Positions 44,503-51,156 of a stretch of DNA of 64,000 nucleotides are shown here, piece after piece. Each line of letters starts with the position of its first letter. Within the stretch, counting starts at the first letter, position 1. The notes under the pieces were generated by a model. That model made no database searches. It saw only the letters and a program-made list of their open reading frames with translations, and was not told where the DNA came from. Source of the DNA: Chitinophagales bacterium (GTDB taxonomy: Bacteria; Bacteroidota; Bacteroidia; Chitinophagales; UBA8649); the NCBI GenBank assembly GCA_020635995.1, contig JACJYS010000001.1:62001-126000 (forward strand), written 5' to 3'. The translations under genes and the position numbers were made by a program.

Positions 44503-45804
44503 GTGTTTGCAGTAATTGATGTAGAAACCACCGGGGGTCATTTATATGACGATAGAATAACGGAAATAGCCATTTATGTTACCGATGGCAAAAAGCTTGT
44601 TAATAGTTTTTCCAGTTTAGTTAATCCCGAAAGAAAAATATCTCCTTTTGTAGTAAAGCTAACGGGCATTACAGACGAAATGGTTAGCACCGCTCCTTTT
44701 TTTAAAGATATAGCCCAAGAAGTTTATAATCTTATAGACGGGTGTGTTTTTGTGGCACACAATATTACTTTTGATTATACCATGGTTAAGCGAGAGTTTA
44801 AACGGCTGGGCATAACTTTTAGAAGTCCTAATGTGTGTACCGTTCAACTTTCTCAGCGTATTTTTAAAAATCAAGATTCTTATAGTTTAGGCAATTTATG
44901 CAAAAGCTTAGGCATTGGGCTTGAAGATAGACACAGAGCCTATGGCGATGCCGAAGCTACTGCACTATTATTGCACAAAATGATAGCAGAAAAAGGTAAA
45001 GATTACATTGTTAATCATTCTAATTCAAACTCTCAAAACATAGAATTTGAAGGCAATGTAACGCAAGCAATGGTAGATGCACTGCCGGAAGAACCCGGTG
45101 TTTTTCGTTTTTTAAATGCCAATGGAAAGGCTTTATATATTGGTTCTTCAAAAAATATTTTTGGAGAAGTAACTAAGTTTTTACTCAATATAAACAACAC
45201 GAACCGATATAATGGTTTGTTTGAAAAAATAGAAGAAATAAGTACAGAGGTATTTAATAGTGTTATAGTAGCCAATTTGCAAGAAATAGAAGAAATAAGA
45301 AAAGAACGCCCTACGTATAATAAAATGAGTACACTAAGAAAATATCCCGTAGGTATTTTTGAGAATAAATATGAAGGGAAAAACGCTTTTTATATAGAGC
45401 AAAACTATACCGAAAAAGCATTGTGGACTTTTATAAATGCTAAAAGAGCTAAAAACTATTTAAAGAGATTTATAAAAGAAAACGGATTGCATCATAAAAA
45501 AAGCAACGAAGAAGAATCTATAAACGAGTACAAAGAAAAAGTAGAAGAGGCTTTATTAAAAGAGCTGTATCCTATGCGTAATTTTTACATAATTAGAGAA
45601 AACAGTTTTTCTGATGTAATATATGCCATACTTGTAGAGGATTTTGTGTACAGAGGTTATGCTATTATAGATAAAGAATTTTATGACGGAAAACTTAGTA
45701 CTATAAAAGAGCAAATAATTTATTGTGAAAACAATCCTTTTGTTCAAAAAGCATTGCAACAATATATAAGGAGAAAAAAATCGCTAAAAATTATTCCTTG
45801 TTAA
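44503..45804 (+). CDS. DEDDh exonuclease - GIY-YIG nuclease fusion
   Basis: 433 residues, GTG start. Seen: a DnaQ-like domain (1-170) with D6 and E8 in 'VIDVETTGG', 'VAHNITFDYTMVKREF' and 'HRAYGDAEATALLLHKMI'. Then a GIY-YIG/UvrC-N type domain from about 190 ('LPEEPGVFRFLNANGKALYIGSSKNI'), and a C-terminal region resembling the Bacteroidota partner of this fold. Known: similar DnaQ-UvrC(N) fusions (Cho-like) are found in several phyla and are thought to act in DNA repair. No UvrC helix-hairpin-helix part is seen. Confidence 0.85.
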   Translation: MFAVIDVETTGGHLYDDRITEIAIYVTDGKKLVNSFSSLVNPERKISPFVVKLTGITDEMVSTAPFFKDIAQEVYNLIDGCVFVAHNITFDYTMVKREFKRLGITFRSPNVCTVQLSQRIFKNQDSYSLGNLCKSLGIGLEDRHRAYGDAEATALLLHKMIAEKGKDYIVNHSNSNSQNIEFEGNVTQAMVDALPEEPGVFRFLNANGKALYIGSSKNIFGEVTKFLLNINNTNRYNGLFEKIEEISTEVFNSVIVANLQEIEEIRKERPTYNKMSTLRKYPVGIFENKYEGKNAFYIEQNYTEKALWTFINAKRAKNYLKRFIKENGLHHKKSNEEESINEYKEKVEEALLKELYPMRNFYIIRENSFSDVIYAILVEDFVYRGYAIIDKEFYDGKLSTIKEQIIYCENNPFVQKALQQYIRRKKSLKIIPC

Positions 45805-45815
45805 ATTATTGTATA

Positions 45816-46757
45816 TTATAATCTGCTCAATTTGTCTTTTTCAGCAATAAACTCTTGCCAAATTTCAGCAACTATTTCAGCCGCAGGCTTAATAGTGCTT
45901 ATTTGAGCCGAAACTTGCCCTATTTCAAGTTCTCCTTGTTCTAATTCTCCTTCAAACATTCCTTTTTTAGCTCTTCCTCTGCCTAATATTTCTTTCAGCT
46001 GTTCGGGAGTAGCACATCGTTCTTCGGCAGTTTTAACATCGGCATAAAAATTATTTTTAAGTAAGCGAACAGGCGTTACCGCTTTTAGGCGAATATCTGT
46101 ATCTCCTTCTTGAGCATTAACTACGGCATTTTTAAAATTTAAGTGAGCACTGCTTTCTTCACTCGTCACAAAACGGCTACCTATTTGTACGGCATCGGCT
46201 CCTAAAGCAAAAGCGGCAAGCATAGTTTTGCCACAGCCTATACCTCCCGCAGCTATTAAAGGTATTTTTAGCTGACTTTTTACCAAAGGAATTAAACAAA
46301 GTGTAGTAGTTTCTTCCCGTCCATTGTGTCCGCCTGCTTCAAAACCTTCTGCCACCACGGCATCTACGCCTGCGGCTTCACTTTTTAGGGCAAACTTTAA
46401 ACTACTAACCACGTGTACCACTTTAATTCCCTCGTTTTGTAGGGTTTGTGTCCACGTTTTAGGGTTTCCTGCCGATGTAAAAACAATAGGCACTTTTTCT
46501 TCTATAATAGTTTTTATGTGTTGGTCAATATCGGGATAAAGCAAAGGAAAATTAACAGCAAAAGGCTTGTTAGTAGCTTGCTTGCATTTTTGAATATGCT
46601 CTTTAAGAACATGAGGATACATAGAGCCTGCTCCTATAATGCCAAGTCCGCCAGCGTTGCTAACAGCACTTGCCAGTTCCCAGCCACTACACCATATCAT
46701 TCCCGCTTGAATAATAGGGTATTGAATATTAAAAAGTTTGGTTATTCGGTTTTGCAT
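45816..46757 (-). CDS. Nitronate monooxygenase / FabK-like flavoprotein
   Basis: 313 residues from MQNRITKLFNIQYPIIQAGM; an in-frame ATG 24 codons upstream adds a non-family tail. Seen: 'QAGMIWCSGWELASAVSNAGGLGIIGAG', 'NFPLLYPDI', 'VVHVVSSLKFALKSEAAGVDAVVAEGFEAGGHNG' and the FMN phosphate loop 'PLIAAGGIGCGKTMLAAFALGADAVQIGSRF'. Known: family covers 2-nitropropane dioxygenases and FabK enoyl reductases; the exact reaction is not decided here. A TAACTTTG box is upstream. Confidence 0.88.
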   Translation of the reverse strand: MQNRITKLFNIQYPIIQAGMIWCSGWELASAVSNAGGLGIIGAGSMYPHVLKEHIQKCKQATNKPFAVNFPLLYPDIDQHIKTIIEEKVPIVFTSAGNPKTWTQTLQNEGIKVVHVVSSLKFALKSEAAGVDAVVAEGFEAGGHNGREETTTLCLIPLVKSQLKIPLIAAGGIGCGKTMLAAFALGADAVQIGSRFVTSEESSAHLNFKNAVVNAQEGDTDIRLKAVTPVRLLKNNFYADVKTAEERCATPEQLKEILGRGRAKKGMFEGELEQGELEIGQVSAQISTIKPAAEIVAEIWQEFIAEKDKLSRL

Positions 46758-46867
46758 AGTGGCTTTAAATTTTAGAGTAACAAAGTTAAAAAAATACTTA
46801 GAACCTAAGAAAGAACCTTTGTCCCCCAAAAGTAAATTATTAATTTTTTACGTTGTTTTTATAAAAA

Positions 46868-46900
46868 TTAGTTTACAGTAAACTATTTACTGTAAACTAA
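46868..46900. promoter_or_regulatory. Perfect 33-bp palindromic operator
   Basis: Arms TTAGTTTACAGTAAA and TTTACTGTAAACTAA, exact over 15 bp with a 3-nt spacer. Each arm holds a smaller palindrome of the form TTTAC-n-GTAAA, so two binding sites seem to lie side by side. It ends 2 nt before the -7 box of the HTH-phosphoribosyltransferase gene and so overlaps its core promoter. A related GTTTAC...GTAAAC site follows the gene at 47896. Confidence 0.75.
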
Positions 46901-46901
46901 T

Positions 46902-46909
46902 TATATTTG
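46902..46909 (+). promoter_or_regulatory. -7 promoter element of the HTH-PRTase gene
   Basis: TATATTTG, exact consensus, with one base between it and the ATG at 46911. If ATG is the real start, the mRNA is leaderless; a second ATG follows directly. Confidence 0.55.
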
Positions 46910-46910
46910 T

Positions 46911-47891
46911 ATGATGAAAACAAAAGATAAAGTTCTCAAACTATTGCAAAAACATGGGCAACTATCTGTGCATGAACTAAGTATTTTATTAAAAGTTTCA
47001 AGACAATATATTCATAGAATATTATTGGAATTAGAAGAAGATAACAGCATTGTTAAAATAGGCATAAGCCCTAAGGTTTTTTATAAAATAAACGCCAGTC
47101 AAATTGAAAATCAATTATTTACAGTTGATTATGAAAAAGAACAGTTTTTAAAAAAACATTTTTTAGTAATAGATGCTTTAGGCAACATGTTAGAGGGATT
47201 AGATGGTATGATTTATTGGTGCGAGAAACAGCAACTAAATGTAGAAAAAACAATTAATGAGTATATTTTAACCCGAAATAAATATTTGCAATATTACAAT
47301 AATAATAGTTTAATAAATGGAATAGAGAAGCTAAAAAAAACAAAAGGAATTAATCAAATAGGAGTAGATGAACTTTATTATCTTGATTTCTATGCCATTG
47401 AACGCTTTGGTAAAACCCGACTGGGTACACTTATGCACTACGCCAAACAAGGGCAAAGCAGACAGTTGATGAAATTAATTGTATCTGAAATAAAGCAACG
47501 TATTTATAAGATTATTAAAGATGAAAATATTGATGCTGTTGTTTATGTTCCACCAACTATAAGTAGAAAAGTTCAAATTATGACAGAGCTTAAAAAGATG
47601 CTCAACATAGATTTACCCGAAGTGAAAGTTGATAAAATAAAAACCTCCATAATAATACCCCAAAAAGCTTTATCTAAAATTTTTGAACGAATTGCCAATG
47701 CTAAAAATACTTTTATTGTTCCACAGCAAAGAAAGTACAAGCACATTTTAATTATTGATGATGCAATAGGCAGTGGTGCTACAATAAATGAAATAGCTAT
47801 TAAAATAAAAGAAAAAAAGATTGCAAAAAAGATAACAGGATTAGCTATAACAGGTAGCTATAAGGGTTTTGAAGTAATATCTGAAATATAA
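46911..47891 (+). CDS. HTH regulator fused to a phosphoribosyltransferase-like domain
   Basis: 326 residues. Seen: N-terminal winged HTH ('KVLKLLQKHGQLSVHELSILLKVSRQYIHRILLELEEDN', DeoR/MarR-like). Then a mixed region, 'LGTLMHYAKQGQSRQLMKLIVSEIKQRIY', 'IDAVVYVPPTISRKVQIMTELKKML', and a type-I PRTase PRPP loop 'ILIIDDAIGSGATINEIAIKIKEKK' near 280. The second half resembles ComF-like PRTases. Known: PRTase-fold regulators such as PurR sense PRPP. Inferred: autoregulator binding the palindrome over its own promoter; ligand and targets unknown. No operon partner. Confidence 0.8.
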   Translation: MMKTKDKVLKLLQKHGQLSVHELSILLKVSRQYIHRILLELEEDNSIVKIGISPKVFYKINASQIENQLFTVDYEKEQFLKKHFLVIDALGNMLEGLDGMIYWCEKQQLNVEKTINEYILTRNKYLQYYNNNSLINGIEKLKKTKGINQIGVDELYYLDFYAIERFGKTRLGTLMHYAKQGQSRQLMKLIVSEIKQRIYKIIKDENIDAVVYVPPTISRKVQIMTELKKMLNIDLPEVKVDKIKTSIIIPQKALSKIFERIANAKNTFIVPQQRKYKHILIIDDAIGSGATINEIAIKIKEKKIAKKITGLAITGSYKGFEVISEI

Positions 47892-48128
47892 TTTTGTTTA
47901 CACTAGTAAACTAAATGCTTTTATATAGATGGCTCAAGCATTCCCAACCAAGTTGGAAATGATGTTTTGGGGATAGTTTTAAACTGCAACCCAATATGAC
48001 CTTTTTTGTTTTTTCCTGTGGTCGGTCTTATGATTACAAGGAAAATTCGTACTACATCAAAGTTCTCTGCGATAAACCTGCCGGGAGAGTTTTCGGACGG
48101 ATGTGATTAAGGCTAAAGATTTTGTTTA
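47892..48128. other. Gene-less stretch with operator-like and REP-like sites
   Basis: GTTTACACTAGTAAAC (47896-47911), an operator-like palindrome 4 nt past the HTH-PRTase stop. ATTCCCAAC-CAA-GTTGGAAAT hairpin (47941-47961, one mismatch). A partial inverted REP copy at 48018-48037 (GTGGTCGGTCTTATGATTAC) matching those at 49499 and 52260. 48050-48120 may be decayed coding sequence in more than one frame, unrecognised. Together with the element at 48129 this fills a 589-bp gap. Confidence 0.5.
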
Positions 48129-48424
48129 ACCTGAGTTCGGTTAATCTTTATGGAACAGAACGCTTGATGGTAGTGAGATACAACTAAAAATACTGCACAC
48201 ATAGCGAGCTATTTGAAAGTATTTTTAGGAAGTAGATTGCTGCCATGAAGCGTTAATGAATAAAAAATAGCATAAAAAAAGTCTTTTTATGCTATTGCTC
48301 ATTGCTAAAATAAAAAATGCTTCGTTGTGAAATCTTGATTTATCCCGATAAATCTTCACTTTCACGCCTTGCCTTTTTCATTTTATTCAATGCCTGTTTG
48401 TATAAATATTAATTGAACTCAGGT
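48129..48424. mobile_element. MITE-like element with ACCTGAGTTC terminal inverted repeats
   Basis: Left end ACCTGAGTTCGGTTAAT (48129-48145) is matched by an inverted right end ending GAACTCAGGT at 48424, 15 of 17 positions identical. 296 bp, no gene. It includes a strong internal hairpin AATAGCATAAAAA...TTTTTATGCTATT and a smaller GATTTATC...GATAAATC. Related to the element at 32482-32877 and the solitary end at 13462. Confidence 0.7.
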
Positions 48425-48468
48425 ATTTAGTATTTAAGTGTATATATGTTTCTCTAAATCTAATTCAT

Positions 48469-48476
48469 TAAATTTG
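48469..48476 (+). promoter_or_regulatory. -7 promoter element of pheS
   Basis: TAAATTTG, exact consensus, 4 nt before the pheS ATG. The box lies 45 nt past the end of the MITE-like element. Confidence 0.5.
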
Positions 48477-48480
48477 CAGA

Positions 48481-49494
48481 ATGAATCCATTTGAGCAAGC
48501 AGAGCAGATGCTGAAAAGCATAAAGGAAGCCGTTTTAAATACTCCGGAAGAAGGAGAACAATTTAGAATTGAATACATAGGAAGCAAAGGAAAATTAAAA
48601 GACCTTTTTGCTTTTATGAAAGATATTCCTAATGAAAAGAAAAAGGATTTTGGACAGTTGGTAAATGAAATAAAACTAACTGCCGAGCAGAAAGTAAACG
48701 AAGCCAAAGCTACCACTGAGGGAAACAAAAAAGATAATGAAGATGAAGATTTAACTGTACCGGGAATGCCTTATGAAATAGGTACACGCCACCCTATAAA
48801 CATAGTTAAAAATGAAATGATTGAAATTTTTAAACGATTGGGTTTTGTGGTAGAAGAAGGACCGGAAATAGAAGACGATTGGCATAATTTTACAGCTTTA
48901 AACCTGCCGGAACATCATCCTGCTAGGGATATGCAAGACACTTTTTATATTGATTACGATAAAGATTTGTTGTTAAGAACGCATACTTCTTCTGCTCAAA
49001 TTAGAGTAATGGAACGACAAAAACCGCCTATAAGAATTATAACTCCCGGGCGAGTGTATAGAAACGAAACCATTTCGGCTCGGGCACATTGTACTTTTCA
49101 TCAAGTAGAGGGCTTGTATATAGATAAAAATGTTTCTTTTGCCGATTTAAAACAAACACTTTATTATTTTGCTAAAGAAATGTTTGGTAGCGATAATATA
49201 CGTATGCGACCATCGTATTTTCCTTTTACAGAGCCAAGTGCCGAAATAGACGTTTCATGTTTTATATGCAATGCTAAAGGCTGCAAAGTATGCAAACACA
49301 GTGGCTGGGTAGAAATAGGTGGCTGTGGTATGGTTGACCCTGCTGTGCTTGAAAATGTAGGTATAAATCCTCAAGAATATTCGGGATTTGCTTTTGGTAT
49401 GGGCATAGAACGTATTACAATGCTTAAATATGGCATTGACGATATTCGTCTATTTTTTGAAAATGATGTAAATTTTTTAAAGCAGTTTAGATAG
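48481..49494 (+). CDS. pheS: Phenylalanyl-tRNA synthetase alpha subunit
   Basis: 337 residues. Seen: N-terminal coiled-coil tRNA-binding helices, class II motif 1 ('RHPINIVKNEMIEIFKRLGF'), 'GPEIEDDWHNFTALNLPEHHPARDMQDTFY', motif 2 ('RIITPGRVYRNETISARAHCTFHQVEGLYI'), 'RMRPSYFPFTEPSAEIDVSC' and motif 3 ('GFAFGMGIERITMLKYGIDDIRLFFEND'). Known: catalytic subunit of PheRS. pheT is not adjacent, as is normal in many Bacteroidota. Single gene, immediately followed by REP-like repeats. The only tRNA in the window is also tRNA-Phe, 42 kb away. Confidence 0.98.
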   Translation: MNPFEQAEQMLKSIKEAVLNTPEEGEQFRIEYIGSKGKLKDLFAFMKDIPNEKKKDFGQLVNEIKLTAEQKVNEAKATTEGNKKDNEDEDLTVPGMPYEIGTRHPINIVKNEMIEIFKRLGFVVEEGPEIEDDWHNFTALNLPEHHPARDMQDTFYIDYDKDLLLRTHTSSAQIRVMERQKPPIRIITPGRVYRNETISARAHCTFHQVEGLYIDKNVSFADLKQTLYYFAKEMFGSDNIRMRPSYFPFTEPSAEIDVSCFICNAKGCKVCKHSGWVEIGGCGMVDPAVLENVGINPQEYSGFAFGMGIERITMLKYGIDDIRLFFENDVNFLKQFR

Positions 49495-49498
49495 TGGA

Positions 49499-49523
49499 GT
49501 GGTACGGTCATAAGACCGACCAC
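49499..49523. repeat. REP-like hairpin, copy 1
   Basis: GTGG-TA-CGGTC-ATAA-GACCG-A-CCAC, a 25-nt hairpin with one extra base in one arm, 5 nt after the pheS stop. The same 28-bp sequence (with GGA before it) recurs at 52257-52284. A related hairpin is at 50445-50467 and a half copy at 48018. Confidence 0.75.
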
Positions 49524-49616
49524 AAGAAAAAGATTTTATGCAAAGGCAATATAAGCCTTTAAATGGAGGGCTAAATAAGGCAGAAATGGAAAAAATATTA
49601 TTAGATGGTTTACCGA

Positions 49617-50189
49617 ATGACAGCGACTTTTAATATTAAATATTTATTTTTAATATTATCAGTTGTTCTATTATTTTCTTGTTCAAACATAAATAATAAA
49701 GAAAGTAATGAATATAGAGTAGAATATTGGACTACAGATTATCATAGAAAACAGATAATTCCTAATATTCTTATTGATACTATCTTTGATGAAGACATTT
49801 TAGTAAAGACTAAGTGGATTCAAATTAATAAAAATAGTTTAGATTCAGCTTTATTAAATATTTCAGACGGATATTTTGATTATAATGATAGTATTTATTG
49901 TGAAGTTTATGATAGTAACTTTGCTGAATATTCTGATACGAGCTTTTATATTTTAAATATTGATTTTGTTAAAAAAAACGGAGCAGTTACAATTGTAGAT
50001 GTCACTTATGATTTTAAAAAAGGGATTTTAATAAAGTATTATCCAGAAAAAGGATATGAAATATTATTAAAAAGGTTTTATTATGAAGATGATAAGCTTG
50101 TAAAAGTTGAAGATTTTCATGAATTACAAGAGATGAATAGAGAGTTTAATGAAAAATTTTATTATCGAAAGAAGGCTATTTCAGAATAG
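49617..50189 (+). CDS. Lipoprotein, possibly an orphan immunity protein
   Basis: 190 residues from MTATFNIKYLFLILSVVLLFSCS, a lipoprotein signal with the anchor Cys. The ATG four codons earlier is also open. Mature part: beta-rich, Tyr/Asp/Lys-rich ('EYWTTDYHRKQIIPNIL', 'FYILNIDFVKKNGAVTIVDVTYDFKKG', 'LLKRFYYEDDKLVKVEDF'). No known domain. Base composition is AT-rich like the RHS-associated genes, and it lies between REP copies next to decayed RHS material. By position and type (small secreted/lipoprotein) it could be a leftover immunity gene; that is inference only. Confidence 0.6.
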   Translation: MTATFNIKYLFLILSVVLLFSCSNINNKESNEYRVEYWTTDYHRKQIIPNILIDTIFDEDILVKTKWIQINKNSLDSALLNISDGYFDYNDSIYCEVYDSNFAEYSDTSFYILNIDFVKKNGAVTIVDVTYDFKKGILIKYYPEKGYEILLKRFYYEDDKLVKVEDFHELQEMNREFNEKFYYRKKAISE

Positions 50190-50365
50190 ATTATAAACCT
50201 GACTGTCCTGCTACACCTAACTGTCCGTAGTTTACTATGAATAATCTGTCCCCACCTGTCCGTAGCTTTTAACTCGTGTGCTGTCCGTACGGCTGCGCCT
50301 ACGGACTGCTAAAAAGGTAGCTTGCAGCTACCACTAAACTAAACAAAGTTTATTAGATTTGAATA
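50190..50365. repeat. Repeat-rich intergenic DNA with ~107-bp inverted copy
   Basis: 50249-50355 in reverse complement matches 52296-52401 with scattered changes (both hold TAATAAACTTTGTTTAGT..., GTGGTAGCTGCAA, CAGTCCGTAGGC, CGGACAGGTGGG). Inner hairpins GGTAGCT-TGC-AGCTACC and GTCCGTA...TACGGAC. A third short piece, GCTACGGACAGGTGGGGAC, is at 50601-50619. Confidence 0.7.
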
Positions 50366-50437
50366 ATGAATTTTAGACAAGGTTATGAAATAAGAGACCA
50401 AGAAGCGTGTTATTATCTAACGTTTCAAGTAGTGGGT
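50366..50437 (+). pseudogene. N-terminal remnant of a REP-associated (IS200-like) tyrosine transposase
   Basis: The first 24 codons read MNFRQGYEIRDQEACYYLTF then QVVG, which closely resembles the N-terminus of Bacteroidota RAYT/transposase_17 proteins (YxIxDQxAxYFLTFxVVGW). Resemblance stops at about 50437, where a REP-type hairpin begins. No catalytic HUH or Tyr part follows. A dead fragment. Confidence 0.6.
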
Positions 50438-50444
50438 TTTCCCA

Positions 50445-50467
50445 TGGTCGGCATCCGTGCCGTACCA
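50445..50467. repeat. REP-like hairpin, variant copy
   Basis: TGGTCGGCA-TCCG-TGCCGTACCA: same design as the 49499 and 52260 hairpins, including the unpaired A in one arm, but different loop and two changed stem bases. It breaks the RAYT remnant. Confidence 0.65.
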
Positions 50468-50498
50468 TTTATTTATATAATTTTCTTATCTTTAAAAA

Positions 50499-50552
50499 GT
50501 GCTAAACCAAGCTACATATTATACAAAATTAAGTGCAAAAAACTACCACCCC
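50499..50552 (+). pseudogene. Decayed start of a third RHS tip
   Basis: Reads MLNQATYYTKLSAKNYHP, matching the opening of the RHS tip at 52163 (MQNQVAYYINLSVKKYHP) at 12 of 18 positions, then runs into an unrelated hairpin at 50549 where the tip would continue FGMTMPG. Opposite strand to the two longer RHS tips. Confidence 0.6.
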
Positions 50553-50595
50553 GCTCTACGTAGAATGAGCTTTAGCGGTTCTACGAAGAGCGGGG
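50549..50595. repeat. Long hairpin, GC-rich
   Basis: CCCCGCTCTACGTAGAA (50549-50565) pairs with 50579-50595 in 16 of 17 positions, loop 13 nt. Distinctly GC-rich. It interrupts the third RHS tip. 50596-50829 after it holds no gene I can support. Confidence 0.65.
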
Positions 50596-50780
50596 GGCTT
50601 GCTACGGACAGGTGGGGACAAGCACTCCTGTTTGAAGCTCATAAATCTCCATATTTCAAAGAACTCTTCTCCTCTTATATACAACTATCACTTAAAAAGT
50701 GTATTGTTTTTATATTCCACGCCTCCAATTCCACTCATTATCAGTAATTTACAAATCCACCAACTATTTGGAGACACTAC

Positions 50781-50806
50781 CCCATGACCTATTCTGATAC
50801 ACTACC
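50781..50806. repeat. 26-bp direct repeat behind RHS cassette 1
   Basis: CCCATGACCTATTCTGATAC followed by ACTACC. The identical 26 bases occur at 52456-52481. Each copy lies just past the stop of the second gene of an RHS tip cassette (24 nt here). Confidence 0.8.
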
Positions 50807-50829
50807 TACATTGATTTTGCACTGTCCGC

Positions 50830-51156
50830 TTAATAATCTACTACAATCCAAGGCGAATCAGATAAAAACTCTGTTATACATCGTATTTCTTCATCTGACA
50901 AATTCATATTGGAATGTGGTGAATTCTTAATCGTATCATTTATAGCTAAAATTACCCTTTCAATTCCAACACTATCAATCAGATATTCAAGTTTAACTGC
51001 TGTCATGTTTTTTCTAAGTCCATGACAAGAAAAACAATACTTCTTTGTAATCTGTTGTCTATCTTCAGTAGAACAATTATTATTCTTTACGTGGTTATTT
51101 CTTAAGTTACAAGAAAAAAGCAATATTAAAACCCAAAAATATCTCATCAAAATCAT
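50830..51156 (-). CDS. Small CxxCH lipoprotein coupled to an RHS tip
   Basis: 108 residues. Seen: a membrane/lipoprotein signal 'MRYFWVLILLFSCN' and a mature part with a haem-c type motif 'KKYCFSCHGLRKNM', followed by 'SNMNLSDEEIRCITEFLS', which has the layout of a small class I cytochrome c (distal Met before a C-terminal helix). Its ATG overlaps the TGA of the RHS tip (ATGA), so it is translationally coupled. Inferred: it sits where an immunity gene is expected; whether it is a cytochrome, an immunity protein, or both is open. An alternative start lies three codons in. Confidence 0.7.
   Translation of the reverse strand: MILMRYFWVLILLFSCNLRNNHVKNNNCSTEDRQQITKKYCFSCHGLRKNMTAVKLEYLIDSVGIERVILAINDTIKNSPHSNMNLSDEEIRCITEFLSDSPWIVVDY

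Noticed and set aside
48050..48120. Decayed coding sequence between HTH-PRTase and the MITE-like element
   Set aside because: Short open pieces in two frames (for example ESFRTDVIKAKDFV) but no family recognised and no start.
48300..48480. T-box or leader-peptide attenuator before pheS
   Set aside because: The space is taken by the MITE-like element, and a consensus promoter box lies 4 nt before the ATG, leaving no leader.
49538..49633. 31-codon open frame (MQRQYKPLNGG...) before the lipoprotein
   Set aside because: Short, overlaps the lipoprotein start in another frame and matches nothing I recognise; could be leftover coding sequence.
50499..50747. 82-codon open frame as a functional gene
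   Set aside because: Only the first 18 codons resemble an RHS tip; the rest runs through a hairpin and repeats, so it is treated as a remnant.
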